64,000 bases of DNA, from assembly GCF_964204645.1 (NCBI RefSeq), contig NC_134030.1:15404447-15468446 (forward strand). The letters are read 5' to 3'. The stretch's first letter is position 1, and the number at the start of each line of letters is the position of its first letter. The notes under the pieces are model-generated. The model did no database searches and had not been told where the DNA came from. It saw only the letters and a program-made list of their open reading frames with translations. The DNA comes from Tubulanus polymorphus. Taxonomy: Eukaryota > Nemertea > Palaeonemertea > Tubulaniformes > Tubulanidae. Positions 1 through 8,278 of this stretch are shown piece by piece. The position numbers and the translations under genes were made by a program.

Positions 1-1035
1 AGCTTAAGTCGAATACGGAATTCCTCAAGGCTCTATACTCGGACCACTGCTTATTCTCATATATGTTAACGATACCCATCAAGTTTTAAAATCCTGTAAA
101 AGTATATTATTCGCAGACGACACTAGCATATATATTATCGGAAAGAATCTTAACACTATTTTAAATCTTTTGAAAGATGACCTATCTACGCTGATCGATT
201 GGTTCCACGCTAACAAATTAACAGTCAATTTCAAGAAAACTAATTGCATGATTTTTAGGCCCAGAAGTAAAAGTTTCCAAACAGATTTTAAATCTTCTGA
301 AAGATGACCTATCTACGCTGATCGATTGGTTCCATGCTAACAAATTAACAGTCAATTTCAAGAAAACTAATTGCATGATTTTTAGGCCCAGAAGTAAAAG
401 TTTCCAAACAGATATAGATCTCATATTCGGCACTGAGATCACTAAGATCAGTAAAACAGTGTAAATTTCTAGGAGTACTTATTGATGAAAATCTATTTTG
501 TGAACAACAATTCAAACAAACCTGTTCAAAAATCAAAAGAAACTTGTATTTATTACGAAGAATAAAAAAATTTATACCTGCTTGGAGTAAGAAACTGCTG
601 TATTATGGCTATATACATACACATTTATCCTATGCAGTGACATCATGGGGCATTCTTCTCTCATAAAAGCAAATAGACAACATTTTCAAATTGCTAAAAA
701 GGGCAATCAGATATATCGATAACAGCCGCTATAATGCCCCCACATCACATTTACATTCAAATTTAGACCTCGCAAAAATTGGCTACAAATACTTCGAAGG
801 AAAATTTCCCACGCCGATAAGAGCATTGTTCCAATATAACCAAGTAAACCACACACATAACACAAGATCAAGAAATTTTCCACAATCTGCCCGTCACAAA
901 ACGAATATGTTCAATAAATTGTTTCTTAACAAAGTTCCAGTCTTTTGGCAAACAATCGATAACACAATCAGAAAATCTCCATCAATTCATTCATTCACCA
1001 GGCTCTACAAAAAACAGCTCATCAATAGATATTGA
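1..1035 (+). pseudogene. Non-LTR retrotransposon reverse transcriptase, 5'-truncated and broken
   Basis: The first 400 bases encode the palm of a LINE-type reverse transcriptase: a GIPQGSILGPLL stretch near position 20 and the catalytic FADD near 110. The thumb and C-terminal tail continue to the stop at 1033-1035, with the frame open from 691 to the end, where the RAIRYI and HNTRS motifs usual for Jockey/CR1-like ends are visible. The copy is dead: a 127-bp tandem duplication shifts the frame, and an in-frame TAA lies near 664. The endonuclease and the start of the RT lie outside the window or are missing. It is unrelated in position to the other LINE in this window, which is on the opposite strand. 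Confidence 0.85.
159..412 (+). repeat. 127-bp tandem duplication inside the RT pseudogene
   Basis: Bases 159-285 recur almost unchanged at 286-412, with only a few substitutions. The unit is not a multiple of three, so the duplication by itself breaks the reading frame. Confidence 0.9.
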
Positions 1036-1735
1036 ATATTCATCCCGTCCCCCTAAAATATTCTATCATGGTATGTTTATGTCATATAATAGTTATTGTA
1101 GTATTACCATTATATGTTGTATGTTGTCTTGAAAATAGCTTACCATAGATAAGCCCTATAATATTGACATTTGTATCATTGTCATCATCCATTTCATAGT
1201 CACCGGGGCTCGTCCACTCTGTCCAGAGCTACATCCTTCAGGCTCTGGACGAGTCCTTCATAGTTCATTGTGGTATTTTGTAACTACCCGATTGATTAAG
1301 ACATGTCTCTATAGGGCTCCATTAGGAACCTCGGATCGCTTATTCTCGGGATGAGGTTCGAAAGCCTTCGAGCATGTCCAAAAAATGGAGGAATCTAGGG
1401 CTAAGCCCAATTTCAGGATTCCGAAAAAGAGTGTATCCAACAATAATACCCAGCGAGTAGGCCTCCCTTCGACAGGGGAACTACCCAGGGCGCAGTTTAG
1501 GAGACCAGGCTGGTCTGGGTCCGACTCTAAGAATACAAAAGGGCAACGAATTCGGTCTCGTGGTAAAGGGAAAGGGTGTCGAATGACAAGTTTTTTAATC
1601 AATGCGAGAGACAATTGACTATTGGCGATTTGAAACATTCAGTACTATGGTTCCGTTTTAATGTTGATAAGTATTTTCTTAGTAGTACTATGTACATGTA
1701 TGACAAAAATTGATAAATCAGGTGAAGTGGATTTT
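1036..1735. other. Non-coding stretch without recognised genes
   Basis: About 700 bases follow the RT fragment. Two overlapping opposite-strand open frames at 1309-1638 have no recognisable domain. Bases 1205-1260 contain an inverted pair (GTCCACTCTGTCCAGAGC and GCTCTGGACGAGTCC). I see no gene here. Confidence 0.5.
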
Positions 1736-1744
1736 AGTAGTGTT

Positions 1745-1815
1745 CTGTTTCGTTCCGCAAATTACAGTTACCCCCTAGTGAAACTGTATTTCCCGGAACG
1801 GAACGGAACGAAGAA
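1745..1815. repeat. Fold-back (palindromic) repeat, copy 1
   Basis: The left arm carries CGTTCCGCAAATTACAGTTAC and the right arm GTGAAACTGTATTTCCCGGAACGGAAC, which are inverted copies of each other. The unit can form a long hairpin. A second copy lies at about 2562-2632, and the flanks of both share TTAGTAGTACTATGTA. Confidence 0.75.
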
Positions 1816-2205
1816 AATTAAATTATGTTCATGTATCAAGTATTAATAATTATCAATAGTATTAATAAATCGTCATCATTTGTGGGTATGACAGCAAATA
1901 AAGACATTTCTGATCCGATTACATTTTTACTTAACATGTATTTCATAGACGTTGTCGACATGTCCGGTTTTTTCCGTCAATTAACGTTCTCTCTACTTGG
2001 TGCTTACGACTTTATTTCGTCAATATTAGATATATTATAATAATTTACTTGTAAAAACTGAATTTCTTTCGTCACTTTCCATACATTAAATGGTACGTAG
2101 GTAAGCCGTAAGGCAAGAATGGTTAGGTTGATCACGTTGCAGATGTGGAAATTGGAAATATCCAAACTTGCATATTCTCTTTATTCGTATCAAAATCGCC
2201 GGCCC

Positions 2206-2494
2206 TCAAATAATAATAATAATAATAATTAGTGCTTATATAGCGCCTTTCCAATGAATGCTCAAAGCGCTGTCACTCAATTATTACCCAGCTTCTGTTA
2301 CCAATCCAGTACATTCTTACTCTCCCTGGGGAGATGCAACACCGATACGCTGCAGAGCGATCAAGGCGTCGTCAGCCAGTAGCAATTGTGAATTAATGCC
2401 TTGCCTAAGGACACTACAGCACAGTCGGGGTTCGAACACACAACCTCCCGATTGGGGGGCGAGCACTCTACCACTAAGCCACACTGCTCCACAA
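2206..2494 (-). repeat. tRNA-derived SINE
   Basis: Read on the - strand, the element begins with a tRNA-like head. An A-box-like TGGCTTAGTGG (2471-2481) and a B-box-like GTTCGAACCCC (2427-2437) are correctly spaced for an internal pol III promoter. The body contains the TCCTTAGGCAAGGCA and CTCAAAGCGCT/GGCGCTATATAAG words often seen in SINE families of marine invertebrates, and it ends in an (ATT)n tail at 2212-2230. Head, body and tail are all present, so it looks near full length. Confidence 0.85.
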
Positions 2495-2561
2495 AGATGC
2501 GAATTAAGTAGAGTTAGTGTAGAGTAGAGAGTTAAAAGTAGAGACTGTAATAAGAATTTCT

Positions 2562-2632
2562 GGTTCCGTTCCGTTCCGCAAATTACAGTTACCACCAGTG
2601 AAACTGTATTTCCCGGAACGGAACGGAACAAA
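2562..2632. repeat. Fold-back (palindromic) repeat, copy 2
   Basis: The arms GGTTCCGTTCCGTTCCG and CGGAACGGAACGGAAC enclose AAATTACAGTT/AACTGTATTT, making an almost perfect hairpin. It is closely similar to the copy at 1745-1815. The SINE lies between the two copies. Confidence 0.75.
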
Positions 2633-3517
2633 GAAAATAAAATTATGTTAATGAATATTTACTTAGTAGTACTATGTATGATGACTAAAATAAATCATCA
2701 TATGTAAAAATGGAAGTGGTTTTAATAAGTAGGGTTACGGACTTTGGAATTGGCCTTGCTGTAGCTTCTCACATTCTGCTGTCTGTACCAAAATTCTCAA
2801 ACATTCACCTTTTGATGAGCGAAAACGGTAAGATGTAATATCCAATATCAATATCCCATATATTGTCTCTAAAGCTATAATGTATGTACATGCAACAGAT
2901 TCTCGAACAAAAATGCCGTGACAAGGTCCTGACGACACATGGTGAATGAAGCCTGGACGATCATGACAATAAATATCAACGGTCCGTTTATCTAAGGAAC
3001 GCTGTGGAAAGAAAGCAGTAGGCTGAATTCATCGAAAATATAGATGCACAACGGCCTGCAATTTGTCGAATCTAGCTCGATTTGCTTTTTGAAAATTACA
3101 GAGATTTTGTTAATAACCTGAAGAGCACTAATAGTAATGTAAAAATCACAAAAACGACCGATTCAATAGCAGAAAATGAGCTCTTTTAAATCTGAGTGAA
3201 AAATTGACTTCCACACAAAATTGCTAAAGTTTGCACTTATCCTCACCCCTGTCCATATCGGACAAAAAAACAATTAGCTTTGCTCTGGCTTAACAAAAGT
3301 AACCTGAATGAACAATGTCCGTAGAGAACATGGAATGATAGCCCAAATTGTTATCCATTAGTTTTGTCAATGATCACCTCTCCCCTTGAAGATGCATATA
3401 GAAATCCACCCTTGTCCGTAAAATTCCGAAGTTCCCAAAGCGGCTGCCTTTTATGAACAGCCCAATGGCAAGATCCGAAAACTGCAGACCAATTGCTTCT
3501 AATCCAATAGACTTTCT
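2633..3517. other. Non-coding stretch without recognised genes
   Basis: Nearly 900 bases with only short, domain-free open frames lie up to the left end of the TTAA transposon. I see no repeat structure or gene. Confidence 0.5.
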
Positions 3518-3712
3518 TTAAAGGTCATTGGCACATTGATTTTTATAAATTGGGTTTATGTGCTTATATGGTCCATATGCATATTTCAAACATTTCTCAA
3601 TAGTTTTTAAACTGATATTCAAAATGTTTATTAAAAAAAACACTTTTATTGATTCGTGATGATCTGTGTTCGTTTCGCGGTCCCGACGATAGGGAGCGCT
3701 AGTATCGCATGA

Positions 3713-3742
3713 GCGAGTGACGTCATTTGATTCGGAAGTGCA
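3713..3742 (+). promoter_or_regulatory. Left subterminal inverted promoter module
   Basis: This 30-bp segment contains a perfect CRE palindrome TGACGTCA and an ETS-like TCGGAAGTG, and lies about 75-100 bp upstream of the THAP start codon. The same segment, inverted, lies about 75 bp upstream of the P2X7-like start codon at the other end. Confidence 0.7.
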
Positions 3743-3814
3743 CACTCGTTCTACACTCGTTCTACTATTATACGGTTATTTTATTCTTCTTTTGTTACGT
3801 TTTACGGCTTCATA

Positions 3815-4173
3815 ATGGTTTATTGTGTCGCCGGGAATTGAAAGAAGCATTCCTATAGCGTTCCGAGCGTGGAATCGTTTCACACGTTTCCTAAAGATAT
3901 AAATTTTTAGCAAGTTTGTGGACGAAAGCGTGTGGACGAGAGAATTCATGGAAGCCGACTCCATATTCTCGACTGTGCTGCGAGCACTTCGACATAGAGT
4001 GTTTTATCGTTCCATCGACGATAGCCACTTCGATTGGCTATGTGCCTGGACAACGCAGGCTAAAACCGGGTTCTATACCGACGATTTTTACTAGGAATCC
4101 TATACCAGGTGGAATTCAGAAGCCGAAAAACAAAAGGAAAACAACGTCGAGAGCTAAACGTGAACGCGCATCG
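3815..4173 (+). pseudogene. THAP zinc-finger exon of the transposase gene, inactivated
   Basis: The exon encodes a THAP DNA-binding domain: the start MVYCVAGN, then HTFPKD, a Trp in WTKACGRENSW, and the C-terminal LCCEHFDIECF and RRLKPGSIPTIF typical of the C2CH THAP fold. The codon after MVYCVAGN, where the second zinc-binding cysteine should be, is TGA (3839-3841). A later TAG and a frameshift before position 3916 also break it. The exon ends with a consensus donor (GTAAGT from 4174) in phase 0. This fits the acceptor at 14022-14023, from which the next exon reads on in frame. The gypsy element lies inside the intervening intron. Confidence 0.8.
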
Positions 4174-5374
4174 GTAAGTGGGGAAAATTAACTTTCGTAA
4201 TTCAATGAGTTTTTCCAGTTTCTTCTATTTACATTTGTCTCTAGTGATTCTATAACCCTTTTCAAAACAAATAACCCGTGAAAATAATCCGCAGTAGTCA
4301 GTCTGTTTGGAAATGATAGTGTGGGACTCGAACTCGATCGTAATACACAGCTGGAAAAACCCACACTGCTAATTGGTTCCGGGTTATATTTACCGACGAT
4401 TATTGCGAATCCACCGGGTTCTGTCGTAACAAACTACGTTTTTGTAGACTACACTACAGAAACGGCCTGTTATATAGTGTTTATTGGTTACTGAAGAGGG
4501 TTTTACCTGTAGCCGCGACGCCCGGAGCCTCCCTCGGAGAGGTGGGTGACTCAACGGAGAGGTGGCGCCAGGGTAGCGTTTACGGAATAAAGGATGGTAC
4601 GATCTCAAAGTGTCCGAGTTCCAAGGCTTCTTCGTCAGGGCATGGCTACAAGGGTCCGCCTTCGTCGAACAATCCCGGGTAGTAGGACTGCAAAGGGGAA
4701 AAGTCATCCTCCGAAGGTTGATAAATGGACAGCGGCTGACTCAAGGGAAAAAGGGGTTCCACGAGGGCTAAAATAGTGTCAGAGGTGAGTGCGAATCGTA
4801 CCCCACAACCCCATTGCTGGATGAATGGGTCACCAGACCAGTCAGGACGAGTGTCCGCCGTGTGATCAGTCAAGTCAGGGCCCTTGACAAGACGCGAGAT
4901 CACACGGTCACCCGAGCACCGGCGCCTACTTCTCCTCTGGTATCCTCTGGTGTAAAGTGTCATTCCAAGTGCCTCCAGCACGTAGCTCTCGCAACCGGCT
5001 TCTTTGGCTTGCCCCAGCTTACTATGGACTCATGTGACACACAAATTAGGGGAATAAAAGGGACACAGGCCTCCTCCTCTACTCGCGACAGAGAAAACGA
5101 GAGTTTTAAAATTCAATATATATTAATAATATTTTCCAAATTTAACTCGTACGTTCATATAAATGAAATGTATATTATATTCTATAATTAAACAGAATAA
5201 ACTTTTAAAAATCAACGTAGAAAACTTGCTCTGATTCATTATTTTTAACAATCTAATAAATAATCTAATTATTGCATTTGCCCGGAATTTAAAAAGGTCG
5301 AGCTTATTATGTCTACGGATATATACATAGATTAAGCTCAAAGATCATGTGTCAAGAAAAGAATTGACAGAACC

Positions 5375-5536
5375 GGGTCGCCGAGTTGACCCCGATAACG
5401 TTGAACTGACGGCATCTCAGAATTTATATATAGGTCGCCACGTTGACCTATATAAAACGAGATTTAATAGATCGCCAGGTTGATCTATTAAAGTCAAAAG
5501 GGAATCAAAGTGATTATAGGTCGCCAAGTTGACCCA
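5375..5536. repeat. Four palindromic GGTCGCC..GTTGACC units in the LTR
   Basis: Units lie at 5375-5392, 5427-5454, 5465-5490 and 5517-5536. Each has the core (G/A)(G/A)TCGCCNNGTTGA(C/T)(C/T). The flanking bases differ between units but remain self-complementary, for example TATATAGGTC with GACCTATATA and TAATAGATC with GATCTATTA. The same four occur in the other LTR and in the solo LTR. Confidence 0.85.
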
Positions 5537-5670
5537 GAGCACAAGATCATTAAGCAATAGTCTTCGTAACGAGGGTCCTACCCGACGCCAAGAGGACTCG
5601 GCGCCGGGTTGAACTACGTACCTCAGATAATTTGAGCGAACTCACTTTCTCAATTCAAAAAAATGCAAGG

Positions 5671-5744
5671 TGACGTCACGCTGCACTCAGCGCTGATTGG
5701 CTGAGTGCCACAATGACGTCAGGAATGCGAGCAACGTGACGTCA
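5671..5744 (-). promoter_or_regulatory. Triple CRE plus CCAAT box in LTR U3
   Basis: Perfect TGACGTCA palindromes lie at 5671-5678, 5714-5721 and 5737-5744. A CCAAT box on the transcribed (-) strand lies at 5696-5700. The cluster lies upstream of TATATAAA-like sequence at about 5425-5455 on the - strand, so it is a plausible LTR enhancer/promoter. Confidence 0.65.
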
Positions 5745-6113
5745 CATTACAACAAAATGGCGGACATTAGAGCGAGAGGAGGTAATTTTTATATAAAACC
5801 TAATATAATTAAGTTATAAATGGACGGAACGATAAGAAAAATACGTGAAAACATTTTGATCCAAGGTTTATACATTCTGTACAAATTTCAAAGCGATACG
5901 ATAATTTAAAGGTGTGGGAAATGATCGGACAAAATTGCAAAAAGGGGAGATTTAGAAAAGTTGCGCTAATTACCGCCCAAAACCGACCGACCATTTCCAA
6001 CACCGGAAATACAAAACTATGATTTATAAAATCAACCACGCGCAGGGCGGCGGAGGAGCTTTGCAGAAGAAAACACCCCGAAAAACAACTACGGCAAGGG
6101 ATTTTCCGCTACA

Positions 6114-6127
6114 AAGCCCCCCCACCA
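6114..6127 (-). other. Polypurine tract of the zinc-finger gypsy element
   Basis: Directly next to the 3' LTR, the - strand reads TGGTGGGGGGGCTT before TGTAGC. Such a purine run at this place primes plus-strand synthesis. Confidence 0.75.
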
Positions 6128-6163
6128 GCCCTGAACGTCCTCGTTCAGACGAGGCGACATAAC

Positions 6164-6238
6164 AAAACATACAGGTTATACAATATAGAAAACATACAGG
6201 TTATACAATATAGAAAACATACAGGTTATACAATATAT
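6164..6238. repeat. 25-bp tandem repeat, three units
   Basis: AAAACATACAGGTTATACAA-type units repeat three times between the polypurine tract and the zinc-finger ORF. Confidence 0.85.
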
Positions 6239-6258
6239 ATGAGGGAAACGACGACAGT

Positions 6259-7128
6259 TCACGATACCAATTTTTGAATCATAGCGCTTTTCATCTCGTC
6301 TTGAATTTCGCAAAACTTGCAGGTGAATTTGTCTCCAGGCAAACCTTCTATTGAAATGACTCCGCCCCAGAGCTCATGACGATGGATAATGCGGTATGGT
6401 TTCCGAGGGTCGCTAACAGGTTCCGAAGGCTCGAGCGGTATCAGTTTGGGATAACTTTGCTTGGTCGCTGGAGCTTCTTCCGGTTGGTGAAGCTCAGGAA
6501 AAATTTTAAAAAGAGTGTCGTCGGCCATATCATCTAAAGTTAAAATTGGCATGTCGAGCGTATCTACGAGCGACGGATCTCGCGTGATAATTTTGCGGGC
6601 CGGATCTTCTAATGATACATTAACGGTCGCCTCCGAAACGCAACTTGTCGACGGGTTACAGACAATTTCGTTCGATTCCACGACGGACGGCGGTATGTTC
6701 TCACAATCGAGAAACGGCGTTGGTTTCTCAGCGGTCGATATCGTAGTATCGATATTTTCGGCGATCGCGATGGTCGATTGTAACAGAGGCGGCTTCGACT
6801 CTTGATTTTTGATCAAACGGATGAGTCCGGTATACTTCTTCTTGTTTGATATGAACATCGCCTCATGTTCTTTTTCGATATGAGTCATAATGACTTCTCG
6901 ATCCTCCGAGCCGACAGCGCACATCATGCAACGATAAAATCGTGCATAAGCATATTTCGATTCGCCGAATCGGTTCTTATACGCCTCGCAGTGTAGGAAG
7001 TGTCGTTCCCTCTTGTATTTTCGAGAGAATTTGTGCTGACAATACCGACAGTACCATTGGCCGTCTTTTCTCGCGCCAGCACGGCGCCCCTTCGATATAC
7101 ACGACAACGTCTGATGATCGACCTTCAT
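6259..7128 (-). CDS. Accessory zinc-finger protein of the gypsy element
   Basis: The ORF lies downstream of integrase, in the place where env sits in other gypsy elements, but it encodes no signal peptide or membrane anchor. From ATG 7128 (289 codons) it has two N-terminal zinc-finger-like units. The first is WYCRYCQHKFSRKYKRERH followed by HC, and the second is YRCMMC ending in HIEKEH. A long low-complexity linker follows, then a C-terminal CKFC. The start is preceded at once by a pyrimidine-rich tract and an AG (7131-7130), which suggests a spliced mRNA as used for retroviral env. A GTG-started extension to 7152 is possible but less likely. I do not recognise the family; DNA or RNA binding is inferred from the fingers only. 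Confidence 0.7.
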   Translation of the reverse strand: MKVDHQTLSCISKGRRAGARKDGQWYCRYCQHKFSRKYKRERHFLHCEAYKNRFGESKYAYARFYRCMMCAVGSEDREVIMTHIEKEHEAMFISNKKKYTGLIRLIKNQESKPPLLQSTIAIAENIDTTISTAEKPTPFLDCENIPPSVVESNEIVCNPSTSCVSEATVNVSLEDPARKIITRDPSLVDTLDMPILTLDDMADDTLFKIFPELHQPEEAPATKQSYPKLIPLEPSEPVSDPRKPYRIIHRHELWGGVISIEGLPGDKFTCKFCEIQDEMKSAMIQKLVS

Positions 7129-7180
7129 ACTACAATGAAATAATAAAAACACAGTTTTTAATTATGTGACATCGGTTTCG

Positions 7181-8278
7181 TCAGTCCCAACCTAAACGTC
7201 GTGGTGGGAATACAGGGCGCCCAGTGCGGGTCTGATAAGGCTGCGACTCTGTAACATCGGGGCCATCTTCAGATAAAAGAGGGTTTACATCACATCGGCT
7301 CAACATATAGGTCTTGAGCCTATCACCATGTACGCATTTCTCTTTCCAGGAGGGAAGTTTGATGTGGAAAATAACATCGTTAAAGTTTTCTAAGACGTTA
7401 CACGGGCCTGACCACAAGCACGACAGCTTCTTAGATTTACCCGATGGAACAGCAGGGGTGTACAACCAGACAGTAGAACCTATTGGAAACTTCGGTAATT
7501 GAGATTTAATGTCGTATTGAATTTTATTTCTTTTAGCACGTTTAAGAGTTTGGTTGCGGACTTCGTGAAATGACTCGGAAAAACGGTGTTTCATCTCTAT
7601 GACATATTGACTACTCAAGACAGGAATTTCGCTGCGAGGGCCGCCAGTGATTACGTCAATGGGTAAGTCTACCTCGCGACCTAACATCAATCGGTTAGGA
7701 CTGAACCCAGTTGCATCGTGTTGGTCCCAGTCCCTCATATTTTCCTCAACTTTGATGGATAAACACATTAGCAACGTCCGATTATAGCGTTCAATCATTC
7801 CGTTTGACTGCGGACGAAACGCTGTGCTCCTGGTCTTGTGTATCTGAAGTAATTCGCAGACTTCTGCCATTAATTTGGACTGAAAATTTCGTCCCTGGTC
7901 TGAGTGTATGATCCTTGGAACGCCGAACCGAGCAACAAATTCGTCTACAACTTTCCGAGCGCAAGTTATTGCTTCCTGGTTGGGAATTGCATATGCCTCG
8001 ACCCATTTCGTAAAATAGTCGCCGACTACAAGTACGTATAAGTTTCCATCGTATGTTTCAGGCAATGGACCTAATATGTCCATCGAGACTCTTTCCATAG
8101 GCTGGCCTACGAGATAATTATTCATGGGTGCCTTCCGTCTATTTGAGGGTTTCTTTGAAGCGCATTTATCGCAGAGTTTACAAAAATTCTTCACGTCGTC
8201 ATGGATACCGTACCAAAAGAAACGGTCGTGTACCAAAAAGAGAGTCTTTTTGACACCGAAATGTCCCCCGACTGAAGA
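7181..8278 (-). CDS. pol: Integrase part of the gypsy pol gene
   Basis: This segment continues the pol frame after a stop at 8279-8281. It has the HHCC zinc-binding region, with KLCDKC visible near the start of the open part, followed by the DDE core: the first Asp in SMDILGPLP, the second in HSDQGRNFQ and the Glu in GMIERYN. A C-terminal region with a GPY/F-like WSGPCNV follows, ending near the sequence PPRRLGWD. No chromodomain is present. The stop falls within the HHCC domain, so in this copy integrase is separated from RT. It would act in the nucleus to insert the cDNA. Confidence 0.9.
   Translation of the reverse strand, partial: SSVGGHFGVKKTLFLVHDRFFWYGIHDDVKNFCKLCDKCASKKPSNRRKAPMNNYLVGQPMERVSMDILGPLPETYDGNLYVLVVGDYFTKWVEAYAIPNQEAITCARKVVDEFVARFGVPRIIHSDQGRNFQSKLMAEVCELLQIHKTRSTAFRPQSNGMIERYNRTLLMCLSIKVEENMRDWDQHDATGFSPNRLMLGREVDLPIDVITGGPRSEIPVLSSQYVIEMKHRFSESFHEVRNQTLKRAKRNKIQYDIKSQLPKFPIGSTVWLYTPAVPSGKSKKLSCLWSGPCNVLENFNDVIFHIKLPSWKEKCVHGDRLKTYMLSRCDVNPLLSEDGPDVTESQPYQTRTGRPVFPPRRLGWD

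Larger units (their letters stand above)
4508..6113 (-). repeat. 3' LTR of the zinc-finger gypsy element
   Basis: 1606 bp, TG...CA-bounded with the inverted tips TGTAGC/GCTACA. It contains four palindromic GGTCGCC-NN-TTGACC-type units and three CRE sites. The left flank TACC repeats after the other LTR. Confidence 0.95.

Noticed and set aside
1309-1638. 109-codon - strand ORF
   Set aside because: An opposing + strand frame covers the same bases, there is no domain, no neighbouring gene context.
4594-5191. ORFs of 60 to 125 codons in the LTR, also at 12369-12966 and 52394-52991
   Set aside because: Shadow frames in a regulatory repeat; frames differ in length between LTR copies.
5123-5341. 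A 72-codon ORF that recurs identically at 12898-13116 and 52244-52462
   Set aside because: It lies wholly inside the LTR and is repeated only because the LTR is present three times; no coding signal.
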